NCBI GenBank assembly: GCA_033239525.1
Contig: BSYO01000010.1
Coordinates: forward strand, 8,955,379-9,019,378
Direction: 5' to 3'
Source: Nepenthes gracilis
Taxonomy: Eukaryota > Streptophyta > Magnoliopsida > Caryophyllales > Nepenthaceae
Length of the DNA stretch: 64,000 bases
Positions 21,134-36,100 of the stretch are shown here, in pieces. Both the position numbers and the translations under genes were made by a program. Position 1 is the first letter of the stretch, and every line of letters starts with the position of its first letter. Below the pieces are notes generated by a model, which did not search any database, was not told where the DNA came from, and saw nothing but the letters and a program-made list of their open reading frames with translations.

Positions 21134-21165
21134 TCAATCATCAGCATCTTGCCCCCAAGACAGAT
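21134..21165 (-). CDS. FGT1: FGT1 terminal exon (coding part)
   Basis: 32 coding bases finish the protein as [10 protein letters not shown] and TGA at 21136-21134. Acceptor TTGGGCAG at 21166-21167. The phase fits the preceding donor exactly, and the family ends in a similar tryptophan plus acidic tail, which supports this small exon despite its length. Confidence 0.85.
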
Positions 21166-24100
21166 CTGCCCAAGCACCCGAAATTTTGTCAAATTTATTT
21201 GGCAGTACAAATACAAACAGATTGCAATATAAAACTTAAATTGACAGACGTAGGGCAACATTCAGATTGTTACCATTCTTTTACCTTGTGCTTAAAGGGT
21301 AAAAATCAAGTGCAAAAGGATCAACAGTCTTGTGAGTAGTGTCTTAACTAATCATACAATACCAAAGGCAAAGAGTAATTGGAACAGTAGAGGTTCATAG
21401 CTAACGGTGAACATGATCTTGAAGAAAACTGCAGTGAAACAAGAAATATAAAAGAGAGAAGGGTGGGTGTCCCCAAATTAACATTTGAGGTCCTTTTTGC
21501 ATACCCAACTGTTTAACCTGTTCCCCAAATTCAAGAACGCATTTAATCAATATGCCAGCTAACTTCTCATCCAAAATGAGTTTTTTTGGGGGCTCGTTTC
21601 CATTCCACACAAAGCTAGTTTTAATTTTAAAGAAATTGCGGACTGTGAGGATCAGAAAACAGGGAAACCCTTCAATCCCATTTTGAAGAAAAACTGTGTC
21701 AAAATATTTCCTCAATCAAATTACACTACATCGTTAAACTTGGATCCTCATAATATGCATCAGCACCTGCAACTGCTAATAAAAGAGGATTCTTTTCCTA
21801 CAAAAGAGCTTATCCTACAGCTGCTATCCTCTAGTTTTTGGCCAGGAAAAAATGTACAGGCCATACTTTCAAGCAATTCCGGTAGACTACAATGTCAACA
21901 AATGCAATCAGAAATGGGACAAATCTAAACAAATTCAATTTAGGAAGTGACATTAGGATGCTTTTGGTGGGCAATACCAATAAATGACATTGTAGACATG
22001 ATAAAGAACACAGCCATCTTAGGAAGTGTAGTTACATCCCAAAGAAAAACACAAGCCATGCCCCCCCCCCCCAAAAAAAGGAAAAAAAAAGTACAAAACA
22101 AATTTTTCTTTTGAAAGAAACCCAAAATGAAAGGATCCACAATTTCCCAAGATTGCCAGAAGGAGGGGAGGCACAGGCGATGATTAGAGAGAGGCAAACC
22201 TTGAAGCACAGATTCAACAGCACCACTTGGAATCAAAAGTCCCACTACTCGTTTGTTATCTGTAGTAGTCTCTATACGAACAACACGAATCCGCTTATGG
22301 CTCTGCTGGGCCTGTACATTATGAAAATTAGTTTAGGTGGTAACCGTGTCTTGTCATAGAGTCAAAAAGAAGCATTCCATATGTAAAATGGACCACTTAG
22401 GTAAATAATATATGCTTGTATCGGGTAAGCGAACAATACCCTTCATGCTTAACTTATGATGGATATAACTTGTTGCAATGTAAATATTTATTAATTTATG
22501 AATGCCCCATGCAAAATGTGAACGTCAAGCAGATCACACAATCAAAGTTTCATTGGTGCAAAATCAAAATAGGCAGGGTAACTTAACCCAACTACAGTAA
22601 AAGGATAAATTGATAGGGTAACCTGCTTTGAGAGGGCAGTCTCAATTGCACTCCAAATGGGAAAGATAAGACCACCCAAAACATTTACTTCCTGTATTCT
22701 CTTGCCAACGGTACAGTAATTACCAAGCTTGCAGTTGGGGCCATGCATACACTGCCAATCAAGGGGACAGTAAGCATAAAACAGTAAAAAACTATGCAGC
22801 TGACGGTAAAATAAATGAAACAAAAACAGACACAGAATAGGGAAATGGCATTGGTATCATAAACAAAATTATGCAGAGTGAACAATCAAACGCTTGGGCA
22901 AACAGTCCACTTCAAATTCATAGCCAGCAAAACAATACCACACATTTTGTCCAACTCGATGCATGCTGACAAGCATACATCAAACTTTGACATTGAAAAG
23001 CCACAAGTCCTAACTATATGTAGTCAGCTAAGTTCTTTTCTTACTGTTCAGATAACACCATAACAGATACCTTCACTCTATCTCTTGCTCTCTCCCGTTA
23101 GTCTATACCCTTCACATTGTTCAAAATCAGTGTCTTGAGTGCATCTTCAACAAATGTAATGGTTGTCATGGCGTTGCAAGGCACATTGGGCCCTGTATTT
23201 CAATCTATAACCCTTCCCTGAACAATACCTCTAACTATAAGACCACAAATCCCATCCCGCATAAAAACGTGAGAAGTTACTAAGGCTATATTTAGTTAGG
23301 AAAACAGTTTTTTTTTGTTTTTCAATTTTTTTTCCTTTATTCATTTTTCTATTTCCACAATTTTCTTAGAGAACACATTCATTTGTTATTGTTAGAAATG
23401 TAAATATTTTAATAAATTACTATTTGTTAACATTTGCTTATAGAGTATCCATCATTTGATATGAGATTAAAATTGTTAATAAAAAATTATTTGATAAATT
23501 TATTTAGTATTCATTAATAATAAATTAAATGATTGAACTCAGCTTATGAAAGCTTGGAACATATTTATTGAAAGTCGCGAAAAACCTTTGGAACAGCATA
23601 CCTACATATTCCATAAAAAATGTATTTGTTAATTGTAATGTATTATATAAAATAAATTATGTTCACAAATTTTTTACTATTCTATACATATGGATGTTAA
23701 GCAGTGATTATGGCTCTATTAAAAGCATTAGCTAAAGTTATTTAAGCTAAACTTATTAAACTAATAGGTCAAAACTTAAACTTAATTTTATACTCATCAA
23801 ATTAAAAAGTCGAGTTTAAGTTAAATGATACTCATTTTATTATGACCTTACCTTTGTCGAAGTCAGAAATAGATATTAATGACATATTATTTTTTTAATA
23901 ATAATGATCATTCAAATTATTAATATATAATTACTTTAATTTTATCATTAACTAAAATGTACAACATTTTAAGCCATAGAAAATATAGATGGTAACATAA
24001 ATATTATCATTGAATCTAAATACCAATAAAAGGATAATACTTTTAGCTTTTCATATTAATTAATATCACAGCATTTCTAAAGTACAAAAGGATAATTTAT

Positions 24101-27100
24101 ATTAATTTAATAAAATTATATAAAACTAAAAGAGAACAATAATGAAAAAATGAATCAAAAAATTAATTACGAAATTCAATAAAAAATTCTATTATTTATT
24201 CAAAATATTATTTAAAATTTGCAAATAATTTATATTTATAATCCTATAAAAAATATTTCTACAATTATAAAATTTACAAATATTAGGGTATAAGTGAAAT
24301 TTGAGAAAAAAAAACTATTAAAAACTTTATTTTATAGTCAAGAAAATTTTGAAAAATATTTTCTGATGTTTTTAGATTTTTTTCAAATTTCAGTTGAAAA
24401 TTTAAAAACAAGAATACTCAGTTTTCCACTTTTCTAAATTGAAACCAGACAAATTTTAAAACGGTTTCTAATTTTTAAGTTCTGAACTTTTTTCATAAAA
24501 CAGCCGTTACTGAGCAGCCCCCTTGAATTTGTACAACTAGCAACAAGAGTTCTTCTGTTTTCAAACCCAGCTAAAGGAAAAAACAGCACTTAAAATGAGC
24601 CTGTAGATCAAATTACTGTAAGGGGGGAGCAACCTATAATGCACATAGAAGCATCAGATGAGCCATCTCAAATGCTGGGACAGGTGACTTCTAGGGTTCC
24701 ACACAAAGATGCAAGAATTGACCAATATGTATCAGCACTGAGGCCTTTCGATATCAATATTTTCTAATATTGTGATATATTACAAAGATGCAAGAATTGG
24801 CCAATATGTATCAGCACTGAGGCCTTTCGATATCAATATTTTTCAATATTGTGATATATTTCCGTATAGATGCAAGAATTGGCCAATATGTATTGAGGCC
24901 AATATCAATATTTTTCAATATTGTAATACATTGCTGTATAGGCAATATATCACAATATAATGATTAATATTCAAAATATCAGCAGATATAATGTTGTTAG
25001 TATATGACTCTAATATTGTGATATATTTCCGTATAGATGCAAGAATTGGCCAATATGTATCAGCACTGAGGCCTTTCGATATCAATATTTTTCAATATTG
25101 TAATACATTGCTGTATAGGCAATATATCACAATATAATGATTAATATTCAAAATATCAGCAGATATAATGTTGTTAGTATATGACTCTAAGAAATATTTT
25201 TTTTTCCCTATATATCCGATACAGATATATATTGCCAATATTTTCATTATCGATATGGCAAATACTGAAACTGATACTGATATTGATATTGATATTTTCA
25301 TCCATGGTTTCACATCATTGGAGAACTCTAAAATAATGGTATCAAGTAGTAATCTAAGTGAGACCAACCAGAGCAGAGCCAATATCTCACTATATGAGCT
25401 TGACTCAAGGCCTCATAAACGAACTTGAGCCAAGCTCAAGCCTAGTTGGTAAGTCAACCCAACTTGAACTTTGTTAGTCAACGCGTATAAGTCAATTTTA
25501 CCTAAACTCAAGCTTAAAGCGCACACGCTTTATTTCATGTTAAACCATATCAAAACCTGAAGAAATTAATGTCAATTAAATTTACATACATACATAAAAT
25601 AAAATAAGTAAAAAATATCTTACGGGCCAAGATGTCACATCCATCATGTGTGGCACTGTACCGATCAAGGAATCACATTATAGAATTGTAGTGGCCAAGA
25701 TGGCTTCAAAAAGCGACAACTTTCTATTGGCTCAAGTAACATAACTCCTTCAATTATCTATATGTATCGACACAGGCTATTGATGAAAATATTGATATCG
25801 ATAATAACCATATTAGTATTGGAAAATATGTATCGGCATCAGATATATTGGAATAAAAAGTTTTCAAAGAATTGTAAGCTGACAAGCAAAATCGGCTGAT
25901 ATATTGCGATATATTACTAATACAATATATCACAACTTTGCATTATATCGGGGAGCGATACTAATATATATCTGCTGATATATCTAATATATATCCATGT
26001 GACAAACATTATATACAGGCTATTTTTGGTCCAATGCATACAACAATTAAAGTAGGCATGTGTCTTTAGAAAATGAGACAAGTAAATAAACAATGAACTT
26101 CAAGACTTTAGACCAGCTTCATAAAAGAGAAAAAAAAAAGATAGACTAAAAAACCCACTTCAATCCAAATAGTATACTTAGGAGAGCCTTCACAAACTCC
26201 CTATTTCCTGAAGGGAGGAAGCCACTGCTCGTGTGATATAGGACTAAGCCTACAACAGGAATGAGATGGGAGGAAGCAGATGAGATATTAGAAAAATTGG
26301 GGATCAGAAATGGACAATGAGATAATAAGATTTGACAAAGAATGAGTAAAATTAGTGGAAAGAAGATGGGAGAAGGGCAGAGGGGAGACAATTTATGAAA
26401 ACATCAATTTATTATCTGATTGGTAGAACATAAGGTTTGGGGTGTTAAAATAGGATTACAAATGGCTTGGTCACTAACACCAATTTCATTATCTCATTGC
26501 TAGAACATGAGGTTTGGGACACTAAACAGGAGAGAAGATTCATACAAACTTTCATTTCACTAGCTAATTACTAAGGCATGAGGTTTGGGGGCCTTAAATT
26601 TGCTTACAAATGGCTTGTCCTACCTATTAGAATGCTTAGCATGCCCTGCTTGGGACTGTTCACCATATATCCAAATATTCCTGTGGCAAATACATACAAA
26701 TTGAAGATCTTTGAATTCTGAAATAAAGATAATACGTGCATACCTGAGTTCTTCTATAAAAATAACATTGAAAAACATTTATGATTTCATGACAACTACT
26801 GCTACCACAACTGATACAACAGCAATGACAATTATTATCAACACTTGAATTGCTCAACCTCATCCTCTCTCAAATCCAAATTATGGGATTAAAGTCACCT
26901 TGCAACATCCAATTCAGAAATTTCATACAAGCTAGCTTCTAAAGCATATATTATTCTCAATCTTGGGAGGATTTGAGTTTGCGGTTGAGTATTCTGGGTG
27001 ACCAGAAACATTGAGGTGTTGGCTGTGGGCAGTACATTCCCAACATGATTTATGCTTATATTTCTAAATTTTCATCTTATTATCATAATTATTTGTTTAA

Positions 27101-30100
27101 TATTGTTTGGCAATTGGTGGTTTTGCTTTGGTAACTGTCCAGGAGTAGAAATTTTAAGATCCTATTTCCTCTATATTCTGACTCTCGTTAACAGTTTTTT
27201 TAAAAAAGGACCCTTTGTATTCATAGGTTGAGTTAATGAGTTGAAATTTGACTTCATTTTGATTGGAACTTTGTTCAGCATCTATAACCAATACCTTAGG
27301 TCTTCTATTACTGAGTCATAATGAGTATTCGAGAATTGTTGGGATACTTGTAAATTTTGGTCTATTCTACATGGGTTCCCTCTGGATTTTTCTAATTTTG
27401 CCCTCTTTCCTCCATATTCTTATCTCTTCCTCACTTTTGTTGTCCTACATCAAGATATCAATTCGAATTACATTAAATATCATATTTTTGGGCACTTGAA
27501 CAAAAATTTCAATAGGGAGATGGATGACAGATATATTGCATGAGCATTAGAACCTTGACGCAGGGGAGAGGGGAAAGTAAAGATTGATGAGTAAAGACAG
27601 ATCAAAAGCCTGATTCAGAACAGATGAGAGGACAACAAAGAGGAAGATCCATATTTTTCAAGGACAGGAAAGCCACTGTCTTCTACTCGCTCCTAGCATT
27701 AGCACACCCTTCAATGATAGTGAAATTCCTAGTGATCAACATTTGTGGTCCAAGAAAATGGTGTCAAGTTGCTTTGTGGTGTCAATAAATAGCACAAAGT
27801 CTGGATTACCTGTCTGGATGAAACTTCATATTCATCTTCCCAACCACTTCGAGCCTTCTCCAAAGTCGATGTCTTCCGATATTTGCTTTTAAGTTCTGTT
27901 AGCGGCATTTCCCTAAAGAGAGGGGTACTTATGCAATAGGAACTGATTGCAAGTGCATTACAAAACATAATGCTGGATTCAAATAGATAATTACCTTACA
28001 GCCTCTCCAACTGCAGGGCGAACTATCTTAAACATCCCAGGAATTGAGCTGAAACACAATATAAAAATAAGGGAAACAAGTGACCAAGCTGGAATATGAT
28101 GCAAGGGCTTGGAAAACACAGACACAATATGACTACATGTGCAAGAGAATACTTTTAAAAGCTTAAGAGGCTACAAGGAAATAGCAAGCAAAGGCAAAGA
28201 AAATTGTTGTTTAATCATAAACATCTGAACCTTCTATACGTTTGAGAACAATAATAACACAAGAAAAGGCAATCAAGGATATTATGAATGAGTTCAAGTT
28301 ATACAACCTGTAAAATTATAAGAGAGGAGATAAGAAAAAACTTCATACTTAGGACAGTTCTATTCAGATGTACATATTAGATTATTTACATATCTTATAA
28401 ATACTAGACTGCCTTATAAAAGGATTATATCGCGGAATATCCTAAAGCATATTCTAACACTCTCGTTCAAGTTGGATTATAGATATTGATTATGCCTAAC
28501 TTGTTAAAAATATATACAACTTATATTCTAGATAAGGACCGGGTGAAAATGTTTGTAAGATGATTTCCACTCTTTCCTGCATGAATGCAAAGTAAGCTCG
28601 GTTGGAACTTTTCATGAATAAAATGATAACCTACCTCAATATATGTGTGATTGTGAAATGCAAGACTTGATACAATGTGAATAGTTGCTTGATTATCATA
28701 CTATAAATGAGATAACCTAGAACTCTCACAACTAGTGGAATCAAATAATTGACGAAATCACATCACTTAAAAAATAACATGTGTCAATGCATAGAATTAT
28801 TATGTCATACTTTGGCTACCATATTTTATTTTTAATCTTCCATGACCCAAAATTATCTCAGACAAAAACACAACAGCAAATAGTAGACTTCTAATCATAT
28901 GGCGACCAACCCAATTAGCATAAGGAAACCCCTCGACCTAAGTATTACCATAATGTTGTAAAATAAGCCCAGTCCTTCAGTACCCTTGAAATACCTAATA
29001 ATATGTACTACTATCTCTCAATGAGGAATACGAGAAGATGACAAAAACTAGTTCACAGCACTAGCCGAGAAAGTAATATCTAGATGAGTTATGAAAAGTT
29101 AATTGAGCTTACTAACTACTTGTTGGTAAATTTTCCTCACAATAAAGATCAATCTATAATTCCTAAATCGATGAGAGCATCACAATGTTTTGAATCCAAC
29201 ATACTAATTTCTCAAAGTAAATCCACAATGCACTTCCTTTGTGAAAAAAAATGTCACGATGACACTTTTCAACTTAAATGCCACAAAAATATGCAAATTT
29301 TTAATATATTTGGTCTAAAAATTAGCTTTGAAGGAACAATTTTAGATCTGTAATGTCAATACTATCACTAACAGTTTGAGAAGCATGGACACTCATTGGG
29401 ACATAAAGTGTTCGGTATCGATACATGTCAAACACCAACAAACCCCGAACATGCTCTAACAACTGTCAAATCTTTTTTACTAATATGACATGTTCCGAAC
29501 ACGTTCCAGACACATTTTGACATATTTTAGACATGTTAAGTAATTTTAGGACACATTTTGAACATGTTTTGTCATTAATATTTAATATTTATCCATTTAT
29601 GAAAGTTATATCAAATGTTATTGGCCTTCTATGAATGCATATCATTTCTATATATATATATATATTATGTGTGTGATTCGGAAAAAATATATTTTTATTT
29701 TAAATTTAGTATAAAATAGTAGTGTTTATCAATTAAAAAATTATAAATAATAATTTTAGTTTACATATTCCCAACATGTCATATCCTTAATTTTAAAAAA
29801 TTAGCAAGTTGGCATGTTAGTGTCGTGTTCGTGTTCCATGTCGGTGCCCGTGCTTCATAACTAATAGTAATCATAATATCATTCACGTAGATAGGGAGAA
29901 GAATACATCTAACACTAGAATGATAATAAAATACAAAATGATTGCTATTACAATGAGAGAGCCCAGATCTAACACAACTTCACCAAACTTGTCAAGCTAT
30001 ATTTATGAGGGCTATTTCAAACCATAAAAGACTTCTTTGGCTGGCAAATAGATCTAAACTCCCTATAAGCAACAAATCCTAGTAGTTGCACCAAATAAGC

Positions 30101-33100
30101 CTCCTCCTTGAGATCACCATATAAGAAAATATTCTTCACATCTAATTGCTTTCAAGGCCAGCGATAAGTAGCAGTAGCCAATGAAATGAGAAACTTAAAA
30201 GAAGTTGACTTTGCGACAAAGAGAAAGTATCACTGTAGTCCACCATATACACTTGATCATACCCTTTAGGCACTTGACAGGCTTTTAATTGAACTAAAGA
30301 ACAATCTAGATTGACTTCACCATGTAGACCCCTTTACAACTGACATATTTCTTCCCTGGGAGGCAAAAAGACCAATTTCCATGTTTGATTATGCTCAAGA
30401 GCAACTATCTCAACCTCCATTATTGCCTGTCAGCCATGATGACAGATAATCCTAGATATAGAATGAGGTATATTGATACATTCCAAGGCGAACAGAAATG
30501 TTTGCTAAAAAGATGAAATACTAGCATATGATGATGTAGTAGATGAGTAACTAAGTACAAGTGCAATGACCTTTTCTCAATGCGACATGAAGGTTGAAAT
30601 CAAATCCTTGATTAGGAACAATATTCTCTCTCGATGGGAAAACTAGCTTGATAGAGGCTGACACAAAATCTGCTTCAGTAGAGGAATCAAACCCTCGATG
30701 AGGGCCACAAATATAAGTCTAAGTGATAGGAGGAAGAGGAGGCAGGAGTGATTAAGGCATACGAGACCCAATATTATGATCATTCTTATAAATAAGAATA
30801 TAATCATCAAGAGAGATATTGCATGATGGACTCGATGAAGAAACATCAGGATCAAAGGTTTGGATTCATCAATGTGACATTGGAGGATACTAGAAAACAT
30901 CCCAACTTTGGCAAAAAACACCGATAGCCCATCCGAGTATAAGCATATCCAAGAAAAATGCATTGAAGATACTTGTGATCAAACCGTCACTTGATGGTGA
31001 ATATTATAAACATAACAAACACAATAAAAAATCCTTATGTGAAGAAAAATTAATGACTTAGGAAATAACATATTATAAGAAAATTTTTCCTTGACGGTGA
31101 ATTACATTCAATTAATAAGATAACAAATTGTCAACAATATATCACTCCAAAACATATTTAGAACTCCCATTTGTAATCAAAAGGCTATACCAACCTACAA
31201 CAGATGTCTATTCCTTTCTTTCTACCACCTCATTATGTTGGGGTATATCAAAACTAGATGACTCGTGAAAAATCTGACACTAGGATACGAATGACAAAAA
31301 AGAAACAGAAAAATATTCATGGCTATTATCACTGTGCAAAATACATCTAGGAGTTTAAAATTGGGTCCGAATCTTAGCAAATAATGCACAAAAAAATGGA
31401 ATATAACTCGTAACAAATTTTTATCAAGCATGATTTGAAAATCTATGAATAATCAACAAATGTAAAAATAAAGAAGTCCCAATTTAAACTAAACTAGACA
31501 TGGGCACAAGACATCCAACTGAACAAACTCAAAAGTGGTAAAAGCTCATGAATTTACTTGAGGAAGATATAACTGACGATGGTGTTTGGCAAATTAGCAT
31601 GACTCACAAAACAAGATACTAACAAAATCTAGAATTAAATATAACTTTTTCAAACTAAAAAGAAATGGATGACTCAACTTACAGTGAATGTCTAACGACA
31701 TAGAAGTAGGAGTAAAACATAAAATAGTAGTGGATTCTTTATTGAACAAATAATGGCCTAGTAAGTTGCGACAACCTCTACTAATAATTCTCTTCATCCT
31801 AAGATCTTAAAATTCACAAAGAATGGAGAATACTACACAATAATTATATTATCAAGTAAACTTACTAATTGCTAGTAGGCTAAATGGAAATTTTATGATG
31901 AGAGACGTAACATCCGTATCAGAAAAATAGAGCCAACCCTCTTAACCATTGCAAAGGATACATTAGCAGTAACATTAGGAATAATACATCATAGATGACA
32001 AGGAGACAAGATCTCAGTGAACTCAGTCAAGTGATCCAATACACTTGTTCAATGACTTAAACACAAAAGGATGTCGAGACAAGTGGTGTGGTTACCAAAT
32101 TGAACAAAAGTAAACCATTTCAATTAGGAGTCATATTAGGATTTTCATGCAATTGCCAACACTTATTCTATTTATGATCAATTCTTATAGTGAAAACAAC
32201 GAAATCTTCCATTACTGCCTCTTCTTGACACAAATTTAGTATTCATGAGAAACCAACCATGACGAAGTCACACTCAACAAAATTTAGTCCTGTAATCAAG
32301 GAAATCCCGATATACATAAAATAAAATGGAAATGTTAACAATGGACTTCAAAGCATAGAAGATTAAACCACAAAAGGCCTTAATCACAAAATAACCGCGG
32401 CCCGAGAAATAGACAACATTAATTGAAACAATACAATCCAAAAACACCACAAGCAAATCTTGAGAAATAACAATGAACACTACAAATAACACAAATAAGA
32501 GTGATCACACAAACCTGTGCATGTTTGATGGAGAAATTACTATAATCCATAATGACCAAGGAAAAGGGTGGAAATTCATGAAATTCATTGGACCTCTTCA
32601 ATTCGTTGTTCAATATCAAGAACTATGGCTAACAATGCCTAAATGAGGAAATCAATCAACAGACCCAAAACTAGGGTTTCTAGTTGAAAAAAAATAGAAA
32701 GGATCCAATTAATACATCAATTTTGGAGAAAATAAAAATTTACTTTTATTGGAAAAAAATAATTTCATCAGAGGTGATGGGAATAACCCTATTTGATACC
32801 ACATGAAATTATAAGAGATGAGATAAGAGAAAACTAAAAATTGGGATAGTTCTATTCATTTTTACATATAGGGTTATCTACATATATAACAAATACTAAT
32901 TTGCCATTGTAAAATGAATGAACTATAACATATCCTAAAGCATATGCTGATAACACATTTTGACAATTTCACATAAATTCTGTTATTAAAAGGAAACTAG
33001 GGGAAATGATGGACAAGTTACACAATGTCCTTGAATAGTTGTCGCATCTCCATTGCCATACTAAGCAACCCTTGTAGCCAAAATAAGATGAAATTTATCA

Positions 33101-36100
33101 ATAAGCCAAATTGAAAGATGAACACCAAAACATTGTCCCAATGGAAAGCGTGCAGATCTCCTAGTGTTGCGATGGTCAACTATCACTAATAAAACAGCCA
33201 AAAAATTCATGAGACGGCTTACCACTGGACTCACACATGACTAAGCATCTAGGACTAGTTAGTCTAGTTTTGGACATCAAAATTTATATTGCTGTTTGAC
33301 TGTAAATGGTCAATAGTATCATAATAGCAACTCTTTTATTTTCTTTGCTTTGGCATACTAGCATTTGTATGCCATAAAACTAATCCACATGAGAAGGCCG
33401 TCAATGGAAATACTACACAAAAATGATTTCTAATACTCCTTTGCTACTTTCATTTATTTCAGGTGCAGATAAAAGCATAAACCACCATTCACACACACAT
33501 GCATGTCAAAATATGACCCAAATCAATGCCCTTTGACTTAAAATGGAAGGTTAGATGATCCCTTCACTGGTTCATTCAATTAGTAAACTTTTACACACCT
33601 AACATGGCAACCAGAGAGGAGGAGACAATGGCCAGTATTTATATTATCGAGCCACTTAGAACCAACGAGCTATACAGCAATAGAAAGAATGCAACATGAA
33701 TAGTAACTCAGACATTCTTGTTGTGATGATTGATTGGAAGTCCTCCAAGTTAGAAATGGACTGAAAAACTATATAGGAAATGAAAAAATGAGGTCAATAT
33801 GGGCATGATAAAAACACATATAATACATATAGAGATTACATTAGAGATACAAATAGCTACGCAATTTTTTATTTAATGCGAACTGCGTTTTCTTGTATAA
33901 TGGCACAATTGCCCCATGAACATGCTGCAAGTTCAATCACAAAGGACTCGGTTGAAATTTTACAGGTTCATATACTAACAGCATAGCAAATATCCTATCA
34001 TAATAATGCTCAAAATGGATGAGTTTAGTTTGGCTTCTCAAAGTGTAGAAAGATTATCTTGAATAAGCTACTTCACATGCCATGGCTTAGTCCACGATTT
34101 AAGTTTTTTTAAAAAAACCTAGTTGAGCTGATAGCAAGGTTTATAGCTTGCTTTTTTGCACAAAGATCTGCAAGGAGTCTGTTAGTCTCATTTGCACTAT
34201 ACTAAGTGTTTGATAAAATTGGGATGCAAATGTAGGTGCAACCATAAAATGAGAAAGGACTAATCTTGGACCCTCTTGCAAAATACATCTCATAGGCAAT
34301 GCTATCAACTCAAGTATGTTTTCCCAAGTCAAGGGAATCTGGGTTAAGCTACGGCATGTGAGCATATAGCTTACTTAAGATAAATCCCTCTGCACTTTGA
34401 GAGCCCAAACTCATACATTTGGAATACTATTATGATAGGATACTTGGTATGTTCTTTTCATGAAGTAATCAACCCCTACAACTTCAAACAATAGAGCCAT
34501 TTGTTGTTAAGAGTCTACATATACAATTGTTCTTGAATAATGTTCACAGGGCAATTGAACCACTGTACAGGTAAACAGGGTAGCTAAATAAATCAAAGAT
34601 TAACTAGCTATTGTCTCGATGAGCACTACATATGACTTCTTTATTTGTCCACTTTGACCTACTTTTTTCAAATTATAAGAAGTATTTCATTCATGTCCAT
34701 GCACAACTTGCAAATCTTCTAATACAGCGAGCATGCCGGAGTTGTTGATCAAGTAGTTTTTGTTTCCATTGTTGCATTTATAGGAAGGATGAGGATTAGA
34801 AACCGATGATAGCAAAACTACTTACGGTCTCCTCTTTAATCATCCTACTAGGCTTTTATGAGTCATTAAGGGACCATGTTAACCATTCATAGCATGTCAA
34901 AAGGACGACAATCCGGCTGGCATAACTTGACCATTCAAACTTCCTTCTCATCATTTCTCAATATGGTTTTGGTTAAGGACATCACTCTAATCTATATGAT
35001 GTAGAATGTTGCTTATATCTACAGAATCTTACGAAGCATGGTACTTGACTTTTTCCCAAAGGATTTTAGATTCTTTCTTCTCATCTTCTGAGATTGAGGA
35101 ATATGAAAATTTTAACTTTTGCAACAAATAGCTGAAACTGATACCAAATAAGATGAGAAATGTTGGGAGGGAAATTAGTATAACATGGAAAGGGTGATAT
35201 GAAAGAAAAGGAAGCAAAAATGGAGACTCAGAGACTTCACAATTTCTCCTATTAAATCTAGCCATTTATATTGGAAGAAACTGTAAGTTGTTTATGATAA
35301 ACACTGAAATATAAATTTATTTATTGTCTATTTACTGTTATTTCTAGTAATTTCATGTTTTTTGTCAATGTTGTGGACTTATTTACTGCTAATTTTATTT
35401 TATAAAGGTGCCAAAACCAAACGAAGAACTTTACAGGCAACAAAACAAAAAATGGGCCAAAACTTGCATGAGGTCCATACAATGCCTGAGGGAGCCAGCC
35501 GTTTGGCACCAGAAAGAGAATGAAATCAGCTGCTGATCTAGCAAGAAAAGGAAGGCAACAATAATGAATGAATAAAAATGAAACAGAAAGGCTGCCTTGG
35601 GCTAGAAAAAGGAGCTGATGTTGTACAAGAAAGGAAAGAAGAGGATCTGGCTGTGAAAAAGAAAAACCCAAGCAGCAACCAGCAAAGGGGGAGAATTAAG
35701 GAAGGGTTGGGACACAAATCTAATCCTCCCATAGATAATCAAGTAATAACAGATGGTGAGCGGCATTATTATTTAAGGTGGTTGTGTGTTAGAATCCAAT
35801 CCGAGAAATGTGAATTTTTATAAAATTTTTCTAGCATAACTGTATTTTTCTAGAAATATAAGTAAATTTAGTTTGAATTTTAACATTATAAAAAAATTAG
35901 ATATTCTATTGTAAAAGTTAAAAAATTTTAATATATACTAGTGTCAAAGGCCAAAAGGCCCAAAATCCTCTAAATGGTAAAATTGAATTCAAAAAATCTT
36001 CCTTCACATCTAATTGGTACATGTTGCTATTAATTGCTTACTTGTATTTTTCCACCTTCAATTACTGACTTACTTGCGTTCTACATACTCGACACTATTA

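Larger units (their letters stand above)
22752..27809 (-). other. FGT1: FGT1 intron, 5.1 kb, repeat-rich
   Basis: Contains a candidate hAT-type element (23284-24522), tandem copies of a TATCG-rich repeat (24700-25310), a second piece of that family (25745-26000), and a threefold imperfect repeat at 26400-26640. The rest is AT-rich without genes. Confidence 0.75.
28309..32955 (-). mobile_element. Ty1/copia retrotransposon in FGT1 intron, sense orientation, short LTRs
   Basis: Direct repeats of about 151-153 bp at 28309-28459 and 32803-32955 share TAAGAGA-GAGATAAGA, AGTTCTATTCA and CCTAAAGCATAT. Next to the right repeat the minus strand reads TGGTATCAAATAGGG, a tRNA-Met primer site; next to the left one lies AACTTGAACGAGAGTGTTAG, the usual purine tract and LTR start of copia. 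The internal minus strand holds integrase end and RT. Many stops. No target duplication recognised. Confidence 0.85.

Noticed and set aside
35321..35823. Open frames of 116 and 81 codons in the 9.6-kb FGT1 intron
   Set aside because: No domain, no codon pattern, and they overlap each other on opposite strands.
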